A stretch of DNA of 64,000 bases from Candidatus Cohnella colombiensis (GTDB lineage: Bacteria; Bacillota; Bacilli; Paenibacillales; Paenibacillaceae): assembly GCA_029203125.1 (NCBI GenBank), contig CP119317.1, forward strand, positions 3,286,001 to 3,350,000, read 5' to 3'. A model generated the notes under the pieces. That model saw nothing but the letters and a program-made list of their open reading frames with translations. It searched no databases and had not been told where the DNA came from. Position numbers and translations under genes: made by a program. This document shows positions 1 to 8,510 of the stretch, one piece after another (position 1 is the stretch's first letter; each line of letters begins with the position of its first letter).

Positions 1-654
1 TTGAATCTCATCGATGATGAGCAGTAAGCCGTGACGATCGCAAAGTTCGCGCACTTGACGTAAAAATTCAGGTTCAACCGGGATAACGCCACCCTCAGCC
101 AGTACAAGCTCCAGCATAATGGCTGCTGTATGCTCGGTAATTGCCGCTTCAAGTGCCGCAATATCGTGCAAAGGTACGTGCTTGAACCCTTCTGGAAGCG
201 GTAAGAAGCCTTCTTTGACCTTTTCTTGACCTGTCGCAGTCAGCGTAGCCAACGTCCGACCATGGAACGATTGGAAGAAGGTGATGACCTCGTACCGATT
301 TTGACCTTTCACCTTTTGCTGATAACGACGCGCTAGCTTTATTGCAGCTTCATTCGCTTCTGCGCCACTGTTGCAGAAAAATACGGCATCCGCACAGCTA
401 TTATCCACGAGTAATTGCGCTGCCTTTTCCTGATTCGGAATGTGAAAAAGATTCGACGTATGCCACAGCTGATCCAGTTGCGCAACGAGGGCATCCTTCA
501 CAGCATCTGGAGCGTGCCCCAAGTTAGCTACTGCAAGCCCGCTCATGAAATCTAAGTATTCTTTCCCCTGTTCATCCCACAATCGCGTTCCTTTACCCTT
601 CACGAATGAAATAGGGTATCTTGCGTAGGTTTGAAATAATGCACTATCACTCAT
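1..654 (-). CDS. argD: Acetylornithine aminotransferase, N-terminal part (runs off left edge)
   Basis: This is a PLP-dependent class III aminotransferase that converts N-acetylglutamate semialdehyde to N-acetylornithine in arginine synthesis. About 218 N-terminal residues are visible, beginning MSDSALFQTYARYP. The family hallmarks seen are the NSGAEANEAAIKLAR segment that binds PLP phosphate, FHGRTLATLTATGQ, and the final LLLIIDEIQ, which holds the Asp that contacts the PLP ring nitrogen. The catalytic Lys would lie beyond position 1. The ATG overlaps the end of argB by 8 bases, so the two are translationally coupled. It is the last visible gene of argC-argJ-argB-argD. Ornithine-lysine class III relatives exist, but the operon makes argD nearly certain. 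Confidence 0.95.
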   Translation of the reverse strand, partial: MSDSALFQTYARYPISFVKGKGTRLWDEQGKEYLDFMSGLAVANLGHAPDAVKDALVAQLDQLWHTSNLFHIPNQEKAAQLLVDNSCADAVFFCNSGAEANEAAIKLARRYQQKVKGQNRYEVITFFQSFHGRTLATLTATGQEKVKEGFLPLPEGFKHVPLHDIAALEAAITEHTAAIMLELVLAEGGVIPVEPEFLRQVRELCDRHGLLLIIDEIQ

Positions 655-1447
655 ACCGATCTCTCCTTATCCGAGTTCCGATATTGCCTTCCTTTACTGC
701 CCGACTGAGCACCTGTGGCGCTGCGCCGTCAACAATGAGTACTTCCTTCACGTTGCCATGCAAACAGCTCATCGCCGCACGAACTTTTGGAATCATACCC
801 CCATAAATTTCGCCGCTTGCGATCATTTCCTCGATATCTTCAAAAGTAACCTGTGGCAAAACGACCTTTTCACCATTAACCGTACGCATTATGCCCGGCA
901 CGTCCGTTACAACAATCATCGTGTCGACTCCGAGATGTGAAGCTACCGCACCAGCAGCAGTGTCCGCATTGATATTGTATCGTTGCCCTGTACTGTCAAT
1001 GCCAATTGGGGCAATAACAGGCAAGTAGCCTAACTCAATGATTCCTTCGATGAGTGATGCTGCAACAGCTGTTACATCTCCAACAAGTCCGACCTCATCA
1101 CTATTCGCAACTGGCTTCGCTTGGATCATATTGCCGTCAGTACCTGACAGCCCGATCGACTTCGCACCATTGCGCTGCAGCTTTCTAACGATTTCCTTGT
1201 TAATTCGTCCTGCCAGCACCATCTCAACAACATCGAGTGTTGCTTCATCTGTAACTCGTAATCCGTTGACAAACCGACTCTCGATCCCTAGCTTACCTAG
1301 CGTATCATTAATTGCAGGACCGCCACCATGTACGATGACTGGCTGAGCTCCTTGCTCCTGCAATTGACGTAAATCTTCAAAAAATGCATCTGGAAGTGCT
1401 GCTAATGTACTACCGCCACACTTCATTACAAATCGATTCGTTGCCAT
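647..1447 (-). CDS. argB: Acetylglutamate kinase
   Basis: It phosphorylates N-acetylglutamate to N-acetylglutamyl phosphate, the second step of arginine synthesis, in the cytoplasm. The 266-residue protein has the amino-acid-kinase fold signatures: KCGGSTL near the N-terminus, IVHGGGPAIN around residue 40, the NGLRVTD substrate loop and NINADTAAGAVA near residue 160. Length matches the short arginine-insensitive or weakly inhibited bacterial type; no N-terminal extension of the arginine-inhibited hexameric type is evident. A purine-rich AAGGGGGG sequence precedes the ATG. The gene lies 15 bases after argJ and overlaps argD by 8 bases, typical of one transcript. Confidence 0.97.
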   Translation of the reverse strand: MATNRFVMKCGGSTLAALPDAFFEDLRQLQEQGAQPVIVHGGGPAINDTLGKLGIESRFVNGLRVTDEATLDVVEMVLAGRINKEIVRKLQRNGAKSIGLSGTDGNMIQAKPVANSDEVGLVGDVTAVAASLIEGIIELGYLPVIAPIGIDSTGQRYNINADTAAGAVASHLGVDTMIVVTDVPGIMRTVNGEKVVLPQVTFEDIEEMIASGEIYGGMIPKVRAAMSCLHGNVKEVLIVDGAAPQVLSRAVKEGNIGTRIRRDRYE

Positions 1448-1462
1448 CGTTGCTCGCCCCCC

Positions 1463-2692
1463 TTACGTCCGATACGCGGCATTAATGCGCACATAATCGT
1501 AAGTGAGATCGCAACCCCATGCAATCGCTTGACCGCTACCCATATTCAGGTTGACGTGAATGACGACTGTATCTCCTTTGAGATATTCCAAAGCAACATC
1601 CTCGTCAAAAAGGATTGGCGTAGATTGCTCCAGCATTAAAATGTCACCTAGACGAATATCCACAGTATTTACATTAACCGGCTGACCTGCACGACCGACT
1701 GCGGCAATAATCCGCCCCCAATTTGCATCTGCGCCAAATACAGCTGACTTCACTAAGCTCGAACCGATAATCGTCTTTGCAATTGCTTGTGCTGCAGCAT
1801 CGCTTTGTGCGCCAATGACTACGGTTTCGATCAGTTTCGTTGCACCTTCACCATCGCGTGCAATCATCTTCGCAAGCTCCTGACACACATGTCGCAAGCC
1901 TGCTTCGAACGCTGTAAAGTCAGGATGACTGCGTGTAAGCTCGCGATTGTCGGCTAATCCGCTGGCCATTGCAACGAGCATATCGTTCGTGCTTGTATCG
2001 CCATCCACCGTAATCATATTGAAGCTAACATCTGTCACTTCTCGTAGTACTTCTTGAAGTAACGATGAGCCGATCTTTGCATCTGTCGTAACAAAACCGA
2101 GCATTGTCGCCATATTCGGATGGATCATGCCTGAGCCTTTCGCAGCTCCTGCAATCGTCACCTGTTGTCCATCCACGGTAAAAGTAACACACACTTCCTT
2201 CTTCACTAGGTCCGTCGTCAAAATCGCTTTGCAGAAGTCGTCCGCACCCTGTGCATCACTTCGCAATTTAGCTGGCAACTGAGCGATTCCAGAGGATACG
2301 CGGTCCATCTTCAGCAATACACCGATAACGCCTGTCGATGCAACTGCAACTTCATTCTTACTTATGCCGAGTACCTCAGCCATCTGAGCCTGCATAGAAC
2401 GTGCATCCGCTTCCCCTTGCTCGCCTGTGCACGCATTCGCGTTACCACTGTTTACGAGCATCGCACGTAACGTGCCACCTTCATTCAAGCTCTCTCGCGT
2501 CACTTGAAGAGGAGCTGCTTGAAACAAATTGGTCGTATATACCGCAGCCGCCGCTGCAGGCACATCGCACACGACAACACCAATATCGTGACGATCCGTC
2601 TTCTTCAAGCCACAGTGCATTCCAGCAGCCTTAAAGCCACGCGGTGTCGTTATGCCTCCGTCTTGCACCATCGTAAACAGTTGTTGTCCCAT
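1463..2692 (-). CDS. argJ: Bifunctional ornithine acetyltransferase / N-acetylglutamate synthase
   Basis: ArgJ recycles the acetyl group from N-acetylornithine to glutamate and can, in bifunctional members, also use acetyl-CoA. The 409-residue protein contains the autocleavage motif at residues 194-198 (M-A-T-M-L), where the chain is cut before Thr196 to give alpha and beta subunits with Thr196 as nucleophile. Other hallmarks are VNSGNANACTG and GKGSGMIHPN-like residues (AKGSGMIHPNM). The cyclic acetyl pathway agrees with argB and argD downstream and the lack of argE or a separate argA here. Shine-Dalgarno sequence before the ATG is weak (GGAAAG). Whether it is mono- or bifunctional cannot be told from sequence alone. 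Confidence 0.96.
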   Translation of the reverse strand: MGQQLFTMVQDGGITTPRGFKAAGMHCGLKKTDRHDIGVVVCDVPAAAAAVYTTNLFQAAPLQVTRESLNEGGTLRAMLVNSGNANACTGEQGEADARSMQAQMAEVLGISKNEVAVASTGVIGVLLKMDRVSSGIAQLPAKLRSDAQGADDFCKAILTTDLVKKEVCVTFTVDGQQVTIAGAAKGSGMIHPNMATMLGFVTTDAKIGSSLLQEVLREVTDVSFNMITVDGDTSTNDMLVAMASGLADNRELTRSHPDFTAFEAGLRHVCQELAKMIARDGEGATKLIETVVIGAQSDAAAQAIAKTIIGSSLVKSAVFGADANWGRIIAAVGRAGQPVNVNTVDIRLGDILMLEQSTPILFDEDVALEYLKGDTVVIHVNLNMGSGQAIAWGCDLTYDYVRINAAYRT

Positions 2693-2722
2693 TGTGATCT
2701 TTCCGTCCCTCTCGTCCGTGAA

Positions 2723-3778
2723 TTATGGATATACAGGTGTGAATTGGAGCCCTAGAGTCTCATCCCAGCCCATAGATAGATTTAAATTTTGAATGGCTTG
2801 ACCTGCTGCACCTTTAACGAGGTTATCGGTGACTGATATAATCGTAATCCGCCCTGTTCGCTCGTCAACGGAGAAGCCAATGTCGCAATAGTTGGAGCCG
2901 TAGACGAACTTCGTCGCCGGCCATTTACCGTCATCGTAAATCCGAACGAAGCTTCGTCCTTCATAGAATTGACGATAGAGCTCAACGAATTCGCTCGCCT
3001 TGCGCTTCTCAGTCATCGTCGCATAGCTCGTCGCCATAATTCCGCGTGTCATCGGAACAAGATGGGTCGTGAACGTCGTTATGACCGATCGACCCGCCGC
3101 CTCAGACAATACTTGCTCAATTTCAGGTATATGTTGATGTTTATTTATCTTATAAGCTTTAAAGTTTTCATTGATTTCCGAGTAGTGCGTACCAAAGCTA
3201 GCCCCACGTCCCGCACCGGAAACACCTGATTTCGCGTCAATAATGATGCTGTCCGGATCAATCCAGCCCGCTTTCACAGCAGGATACAACGCTAGCAATG
3301 ACGTTGTAGTGAAACAACCCGGATTTGAGATGAAGTCAGAACCGACAACCTGTTCTCCATACACTTCAGCTAAGCCATACACAGCGCGCTCAACCCATTC
3401 GGATGGTGCTGGCTCATGTTTATACCATTCTTGATATGTATCACCATTCTTCAACCGGAAGTCTCCGGAAAGATCGATGACTTTCAAGCCTGCAGCTAGA
3501 AAGTCCGGTGCAAGCTTCATACTAATGCCATTAGGTGTCGCAAGGAATACGACGTCCGCTTTCGAACGAATGAGTTCAACATCAATGCCATCAAGTAAAT
3601 CAGTACAAATTTCATTAAGATGCGGGAACCCTTCCGCAATGGGTGTCCCTGCAGTAGAAGATGAGATGACAGAAGTCACCGTAACGTAAGGATGTGATTG
3701 TAGTAACCGAATAAGTTCAACGCCGCCATAGCCCGTAGAGCCGACGATAGCCGCTCGAAGTTGAGTAGATGAAGTCAT
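2723..3778 (-). CDS. argC: N-acetyl-gamma-glutamyl-phosphate reductase
   Basis: ArgC reduces N-acetylglutamyl phosphate to the semialdehyde with NADPH. The Rossmann motif VGSTGYGGVEL is near the N-terminus and the catalytic Cys sits in SNPGCFTTTSLLALYP at about residue 155. The AKSGVSGAGRG and HQHIPEIEQ segments are typical of the family, and the length of 351 residues is normal. Two adjacent ATGs are present. The second (3778) is chosen because it lies 7 bases after GGAGG, while the first is only 4 bases away. It is the first gene of the arginine operon and follows an ARG-box promoter. Confidence 0.96.
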   Translation of the reverse strand: MTSSTQLRAAIVGSTGYGGVELIRLLQSHPYVTVTSVISSSTAGTPIAEGFPHLNEICTDLLDGIDVELIRSKADVVFLATPNGISMKLAPDFLAAGLKVIDLSGDFRLKNGDTYQEWYKHEPAPSEWVERAVYGLAEVYGEQVVGSDFISNPGCFTTTSLLALYPAVKAGWIDPDSIIIDAKSGVSGAGRGASFGTHYSEINENFKAYKINKHQHIPEIEQVLSEAAGRSVITTFTTHLVPMTRGIMATSYATMTEKRKASEFVELYRQFYEGRSFVRIYDDGKWPATKFVYGSNYCDIGFSVDERTGRITIISVTDNLVKGAAGQAIQNLNLSMGWDETLGLQFTPVYP

Positions 3779-3803
3779 CATAATTCCTCCAACCTGTCGA
3801 TAA

Positions 3804-3838
3804 TGAATTATTATACATCGGATGTATTATTTATACAA
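3804..3838 (-). promoter_or_regulatory. argC promoter overlapped by two ARG-box-like operators
   Basis: On the minus strand there is a -35 TTGTAT (3833-3838), a 17-base spacer and a perfect -10 TATAAT (3810-3815). An ARG-box-like palindrome, TGTATAATAATTCA at 3804-3817, matches 13 of 14 bases of TGAATWWWWATTCA and covers the -10. A second one, TGTATAAATAATACA at 3823-3837, covers the -35. Their centres are about 20 bases apart, close to two helical turns, as in ArgR/AhrC operators. Inference: arginine-dependent repression of argCJBD. Confidence 0.75.
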
Positions 3839-3903
3839 CGTAAAAAACATAGAGTTTGTCCTAATCCGAGCTTCTATTCAAACCATCGCTAACATCAACA
3901 AGA

Positions 3904-3926
3904 GGGGAAGCCGACTCGGCCTCCCC
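3904..3926 (-). terminator. Hairpin terminator after prfB
   Basis: An 11-bp GC-rich stem (GGGGAGGCCGA paired with TCGGCTTCCCC) starts 5 bases after the prfB stop. The tail on the minus strand is U-rich but interrupted. On the plus strand the tail is also T-rich, so it could work in both directions. Confidence 0.6.
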
Positions 3927-3931
3927 CAATT

Positions 3932-5051
3932 TTATTGTACTTCCTGCTTGATTTGACTGCGCAAGTAGCCTTCTACGAATGCGTCTAAGTCGCCATCCAT
4001 TACAGCGCCAATATTACCTGTCTCTACAGATGTCCGATGATCCTTAACCATACTATACGGATGGAACACATACGAACGAATCTGACTTCCCCATGCAATA
4101 TCGAGTTGTTCGCCACGCACTTCTGCGAGCTCCTTCTGTTGCTCTTGAATCTTCAGCTCATAAAGCTTCGATTGCAGCATCTTCATCGCCTTATCACGGT
4201 TTTGAATTTGAGAGCGTTGTGTCTGACAGGCGACTACAACTCCTGTCGGTAAGTGAGTGATCCGGATCGCAGAGTCTGTCTTATTGATGTGCTGACCACC
4301 AGCTCCGCTCGCACGATAGGTATCGACTCGCAAATCTTCAGGCCTGATATCGATATGAATCTCTTCATTGATTTCTGGAACGACATCGCAGGACACGAAT
4401 GACGTATGTCTGCGTCCAGAAGCATCGAAGGGTGAGATGCGCACGAGGCGATGAACACCTTTTTCCGCTTTCAAATAACCGTAGGCGTTATGCCCTCGTA
4501 CTTGAATCGTCACACTCTTAATGCCCGCTTCATCGCCCGGCAAGTAATCGAGTAATTCAACTTTAAAGCCACGCTTTTCCGCCCAGCGTGTATACATCCG
4601 ATAGAGCATCTGAGCCCAATCCTGAGATTCGGTACCGCCCGCTCCTGGATGTAGCTCCAGAATGGCATCGAGTTTGTCATAAGGCTGACTCAATAACAAT
4701 TGAAGCTCGAACGAATCAATCTTACTTCCAATCGACTTGACGTTAGCCGCCCATTCGATTGCCATTTCCTCGTCCATTTCCTCTTCAAGCATCTCGAGCA
4801 TATCTTCTAAATCCTTCAACTCGTTGGCTAAACCTTCATACTGTTCAACGACCGCTTTAATGGCGTTCATCTCACCGATAATCGATTGTGCCTTCTCGTT
4901 GTCGTCCCAGAAGTTCGGATCACTCATCTTTACTTCATAGTTCTCAATCGCTTCACGCTTTAGGTCTAAGTCAAAGAGACCCCCTAAGCTGCTGAAGTCG
5001 GACCGCATTTGCGCGAAGATCTTGCTTGTCTGTTACGTTAATTTCGTACAT
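3932..5051 (-). CDS. prfB: Peptide chain release factor 2 with programmed +1 frameshift
   Basis: RF2 recognises UGA and UAA stop codons and triggers peptide release. The first reading frame starts at ATG 5051 after GAGGTGA and encodes 26 residues ([10 protein letters not shown] onward), then meets an in-frame TGA at 4973-4971. The context is AGGGGG-TCT-CTT-TGA-C, the classical autoregulatory shift site with an internal Shine-Dalgarno element three bases before CTT. After a +1 shift, translation continues DLDLKREA and gives about 372 residues, the usual RF2 size. The SPF anticodon-like tripeptide ([10 protein letters not shown]) and the GGQ catalytic motif (GAGGQHINK) are present. A simple open frame starting at 5008 misses the true N-terminus. 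It lies 51 bases after secA. Confidence 0.95.
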
Positions 5052-5102
5052 TACTTCGTCACCTCTATCAATCTAATGCGTACACATGCACGCTACAACA
5101 AC

Positions 5103-7610
5103 TTATGCACCGTGACACACTTTGTACTTCTTACCGCTTCCACATGGGCAAAGATCGTTACGTCCAACACGATTGTCATCACGCTTAACCGGTTTCTTCG
5201 GTCCAGCTTCAGCCTTCGAATCCACTGCTTGACCTTCTGCAACCGCCTCACGCTTCGGCTTGCTCTCTACTTGTGCCTTCATAATATACAGCGCGATCTC
5301 TTCTTCGATACGTTCAATCATCTCAAGGAACATATTATGTCCTTCGAATTGATATTCGCGAAGCGGATCGTTACCGCCATAAGCGCGCAAATGAATCCCT
5401 TGACGCAGATGATCCATCGAATCAATGTGATCCATCCATTTGCTATCTACTGCACGAAGGACAACGACCTTCTCGAACTCACGCATCGTTTCCTCGCCGA
5501 TTGTCTCTTCACGTTCATCGTAAAGCTGTGCCACGATGTTGCTAAGATGCTCAACGATCTCTTCTTTTTCCTTGCCCCATAGCTCATCCTTCGTGATGCG
5601 CCCATCAGGGAGATAGTGGCTATGAGCATAAGCCACCAATCCGTCCAAATCCCAATCCTCAGGTACATCGTCGTTGGAGCAATGGCTCTCGACTGATCTC
5701 TCTACGACAGAGTGGATCATTGTAAAGATAACTTCACGAATGTTGTCGGAGTTCAAAATTTCACGACGATCTCCGTAAATCTTTTCACGTTGTAAATTAA
5801 TAACATCATCATATTGTAGGACAACTCTACGAGCGTCAAAGTTGCTACCTTCAACACGTTTCTGTGCAGATTCAATCGCGCGTGAAATTAAGCGACTTTC
5901 AATTGGAGAATCTTCATCGAAGCCTAGTCGCTCCATCATCCCCATAATATTGTCCGCACCAAATCGACGCATCAATTCATCCTCCATCGAGAGGTAGAAT
6001 TGCGATGATCCTTGGTCTCCTTGACGACCTGCACGTCCACGAAGCTGATTATCGATCCGTCTTGATTCGTGACGTTCCGTACCCATGATGTGTAATCCAC
6101 CGAGGTCAGCTACGCCTGAGCCGAGAAGAATATCTGTACCCCGACCTGCCATGTTAGTCGCAATTGTAACTGCACCATGTTGCCCTGCATTCGAAATGAT
6201 CGCAGCTTCTTCAGCATGATATTTCGCATTGAGCACTTGATGGGCTACACCCTTCTTCTTCAGCATATCCGAAATACGCTCAGAGTTCTCAATCGATACC
6301 GTACCGACGAGAACAGGCTGTCCTGTCGCATGACGCTGCACGATTTCTTCGACGACCGCTTTGTACTTCCCATTTTCCGATTTGTATACAACATCCGGAA
6401 TATCCGTACGAATCATCGGACGGTTCGTAGGCACCTGAATAACGTCAAGGCCATAAATCCGCTTAAATTCCTCTTCCTCTGTCTTCGCTGTACCCGTCAT
6501 GCCTGCAAGCTTCTGGTACATCCGGAAGTAGTTCTGGAACGTAATCGTTGCCAAGGTCATGCTTTCGTTCTGAACCTTAAGCTGCTCCTTCGCCTCAATT
6601 GCTTGATGCAAGCCATCGCTATAACGGCGGCCCGCCATCAGACGACCTGTAAATTCGTCAACGATGACGACTTCATCTTCTTGAACAACATAGTCAACGT
6701 CCCGCTTCATAATGAAGCGCGCGCGAAGAGCCTGACTGACATGATGGTTTAACGTCACATGTTCGTGAGCGAACAAGTTTTCAATATTGAGCGCACGTTC
6801 AACCTTCGATACCCCTTGCTCAGTAAGAGCGATCGATTTCATCTTCACATCAATCGTATAATCTTCACTGTCAGACAATCTGCTTACAAGGCGATCTGCA
6901 GTGTAATAAAGCTCAGTAGATTTCTGCGCTTGACCCGAAATAATAAGTGGAGTACGCGCTTCGTCAACGAGAATGGAGTCCACTTCATCGATGATCGCAT
7001 AGTTAAGTGCACGTTGTACCATCTGCTCCTTATAGAGCACCATGTTATCACGTAAATAGTCAAATCCGAACTCATTGTTCGTGCCATACGTAATATCGCA
7101 AGCATAGGCAGCTTGCTTCTCCTCATGAGTTAACCCATGCAGATTACAGCCAACTGTCATTCCAAGGAATGTATAAATTTGGCCCATTAATTCACTATCC
7201 CGCGAAGCTAAATAATCGTTGACGGTGATGACGTGTACACCTTTACCTAGCAGTGCATTCAAATACACAGATAGTGTACCGACAAGCGTCTTCCCTTCTC
7301 CGGTTCTCATCTCCGCGATCTTTCCGCTATGCAGCACCATACCCCCGATTAATTGCACATCGAAGTGGCGCATATTAAGCGTGCGCTTAGAAGCTTCTCT
7401 TACGACGGCGAACGCTTCTGGCAATAGCTCGTCCAACGTCTCACCTTTCGCAATTCGCGCACGGAATTCCTCTGTCTTTGCACCAAGCTGCTCATCGCTT
7501 AAATCTGTAAGTGATGATTCTAATCCGTTAATTCGGTCGACGTTTTTCAGAAGTTTTTTGACTTCTCTCTCATTCGCGTCTCCGAATATTTTTTTAACTA
7601 GTCCGATCAT
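5103..7610 (-). CDS. secA: Preprotein translocase ATPase SecA
   Basis: SecA is the motor that drives unfolded secretory proteins through SecYEG at the membrane. The 835-residue protein has Walker A MRTGEGKT (about 101-108), the [19 protein letters not shown]-box region, the preprotein cross-linking domain, [12 protein letters not shown] and [11 protein letters not shown] of the second ATPase domain, and a C-terminal zinc-binding [14 protein letters not shown]. That tail binds SecB or membrane in other species. Length is that of SecA1. It precedes prfB as in B. subtilis, and its substrates would include the secreted proteins at 50.7-58.3 kb. Confidence 0.98.
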   Translation of the reverse strand: MIGLVKKIFGDANEREVKKLLKNVDRINGLESSLTDLSDEQLGAKTEEFRARIAKGETLDELLPEAFAVVREASKRTLNMRHFDVQLIGGMVLHSGKIAEMRTGEGKTLVGTLSVYLNALLGKGVHVITVNDYLASRDSELMGQIYTFLGMTVGCNLHGLTHEEKQAAYACDITYGTNNEFGFDYLRDNMVLYKEQMVQRALNYAIIDEVDSILVDEARTPLIISGQAQKSTELYYTADRLVSRLSDSEDYTIDVKMKSIALTEQGVSKVERALNIENLFAHEHVTLNHHVSQALRARFIMKRDVDYVVQEDEVVIVDEFTGRLMAGRRYSDGLHQAIEAKEQLKVQNESMTLATITFQNYFRMYQKLAGMTGTAKTEEEEFKRIYGLDVIQVPTNRPMIRTDIPDVVYKSENGKYKAVVEEIVQRHATGQPVLVGTVSIENSERISDMLKKKGVAHQVLNAKYHAEEAAIISNAGQHGAVTIATNMAGRGTDILLGSGVADLGGLHIMGTERHESRRIDNQLRGRAGRQGDQGSSQFYLSMEDELMRRFGADNIMGMMERLGFDEDSPIESRLISRAIESAQKRVEGSNFDARRVVLQYDDVINLQREKIYGDRREILNSDNIREVIFTMIHSVVERSVESHCSNDDVPEDWDLDGLVAYAHSHYLPDGRITKDELWGKEKEEIVEHLSNIVAQLYDEREETIGEETMREFEKVVVLRAVDSKWMDHIDSMDHLRQGIHLRAYGGNDPLREYQFEGHNMFLEMIERIEEEIALYIMKAQVESKPKREAVAEGQAVDSKAEAGPKKPVKRDDNRVGRNDLCPCGSGKKYKVCHGA

Positions 7611-7653
7611 TCGGTAATACCCCTCTCTCTGGCGGGTCTAACAGCATCTTTTC

Positions 7654-7682
7654 ATTTTATCAGTTTGATGGTAAGGGGGCAA
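7654..7682 (-). promoter_or_regulatory. Probable secA promoter
   Basis: TTGCCC (7677-7682), a 17-base spacer and TAAAAT (7654-7659) with an extended TG one base upstream of the -10. The start would lie about 40 bases before the secA ATG, downstream of the hpf terminator. Confidence 0.5.
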
Positions 7683-7694
7683 GATTAGCTGTTG

Positions 7695-7728
7695 TGAAAT
7701 AATAAAAGCCCCGGCGCGAACCGGGGCT
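7695..7728 (-). terminator. Rho-independent terminator of hpf
   Basis: Perfect 8-bp stem AGCCCCGG/CCGGGGCT with a six-base loop, followed on the minus strand by TTTATTATTT. It separates hpf from secA. Confidence 0.85.
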
Positions 7729-7737
7729 CCTGCTATA

Positions 7738-8289
7738 TTATTCTGATTCAATGAGACCATATTTGCCGTCATTTCTACGATAAACGACGTTGACTTCCTT
7801 CGTATCCGTATTGGAGAATACATAAAAGTTGTGACCAACAAGGTTCATCTGAAGAATAGCTTCCTCAACACCCATAGGCTTTAAGTTGAAGCGCTTCGTT
7901 CGAACAAGCTCCAGATCGTCCTCTTCCTCTTGTGCAACGGATACTCCTCCACCGAAATCTTCTTTGAAAAGAGCTCTAGCAGAATCATCATTGCGGAAAT
8001 TACGGTTAATTCTCGTCTTATGCTTGCGAATTTGTCGTTCAAGTTTGTCCACTACAAAGTCGATAGAAGCGTACATATCTTCGCGTTTCTCTTCGGCTCG
8101 AAGTAAAAGTCCCTTGAGCGGGATCGTAACCTCTACAGCCTGGTGGCCTTTGGTGACACTAAGGGTTACGTTAACATCAGATTGGGGAGGTGTTTCAAAA
8201 TACCGCTCCAGCCTACTTAGCTTCTTCTCTACATAATCCCGAAGAGCATCGGTGACTTCCATACGCTGACCACGAATATTATATTTCAT
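7738..8289 (-). CDS. hpf: Long-form ribosome hibernation promoting factor
   Basis: HPF binds the 30S subunit in stationary phase and dimerises 70S ribosomes into inactive 100S particles. At 183 residues this is the long form: an N-terminal ribosome-binding domain (MKYNIRGQRMEVTDALRDYV, about residues 1-100), a linker, and the C-terminal dimerisation domain (MGVEEAILQMNLVGHNFYVF onward). B. subtilis yvyD lies at the equivalent place next to secA. A strong AAAGGAGGAATACC ribosome binding site precedes the ATG. Confidence 0.95.
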   Translation of the reverse strand: MKYNIRGQRMEVTDALRDYVEKKLSRLERYFETPPQSDVNVTLSVTKGHQAVEVTIPLKGLLLRAEEKREDMYASIDFVVDKLERQIRKHKTRINRNFRNDDSARALFKEDFGGGVSVAQEEEDDLELVRTKRFNLKPMGVEEAILQMNLVGHNFYVFSNTDTKEVNVVYRRNDGKYGLIESE

Positions 8290-8320
8290 GAGGTATTCCT
8301 CCTTTGCTGATTACGTTTCT

Positions 8321-8350
8321 ATCATAACACATTTGGGCTTACATAATCAA
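8321..8350 (-). promoter_or_regulatory. Probable hpf promoter
   Basis: TTGATT (8345-8350), an 18-base spacer and TATGAT (8321-8326), the -10 carrying an upstream TG one base away. This resembles a vegetative promoter. I did not find a convincing sigma-B or sigma-H site, although these control the B. subtilis homologue. Confidence 0.5.
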
Positions 8351-8453
8351 AATATTCTGATAACATTCCGTGAATAATCTGATCAATTTGCATCGATAAA
8401 TATTAACACGAACACAACATACCCATCTGTTATAGCTAGTCGATTAAGGTAAC

Positions 8454-8498
8454 AAAAAAAGGCACATCCCCCCTCACTTTCATGAGTGGATGTACCTT
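8454..8498 (-). terminator. Terminator of the rfbG-rfbH operon
   Basis: An 11-bp stem (AAGGTACATCC with GGATGTGCCTT, one wobble) with a further inner CACT/AGTG pairing, followed by seven T on the minus strand. It starts 13 bases after the rfbH stop. Confidence 0.85.
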
Positions 8499-8510
8499 TC
8501 TATCTAGTTG

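Noticed and set aside
5022..5582. A 186-codon plus-strand frame over the prfB-secA junction
   Set aside because: Antisense to secA; composition follows secA codons and no start signal is seen.
6177..6752. A 191-codon plus-strand frame inside secA
   Set aside because: Shadow of secA on the opposite strand, without ribosome binding site or recognisable protein features.
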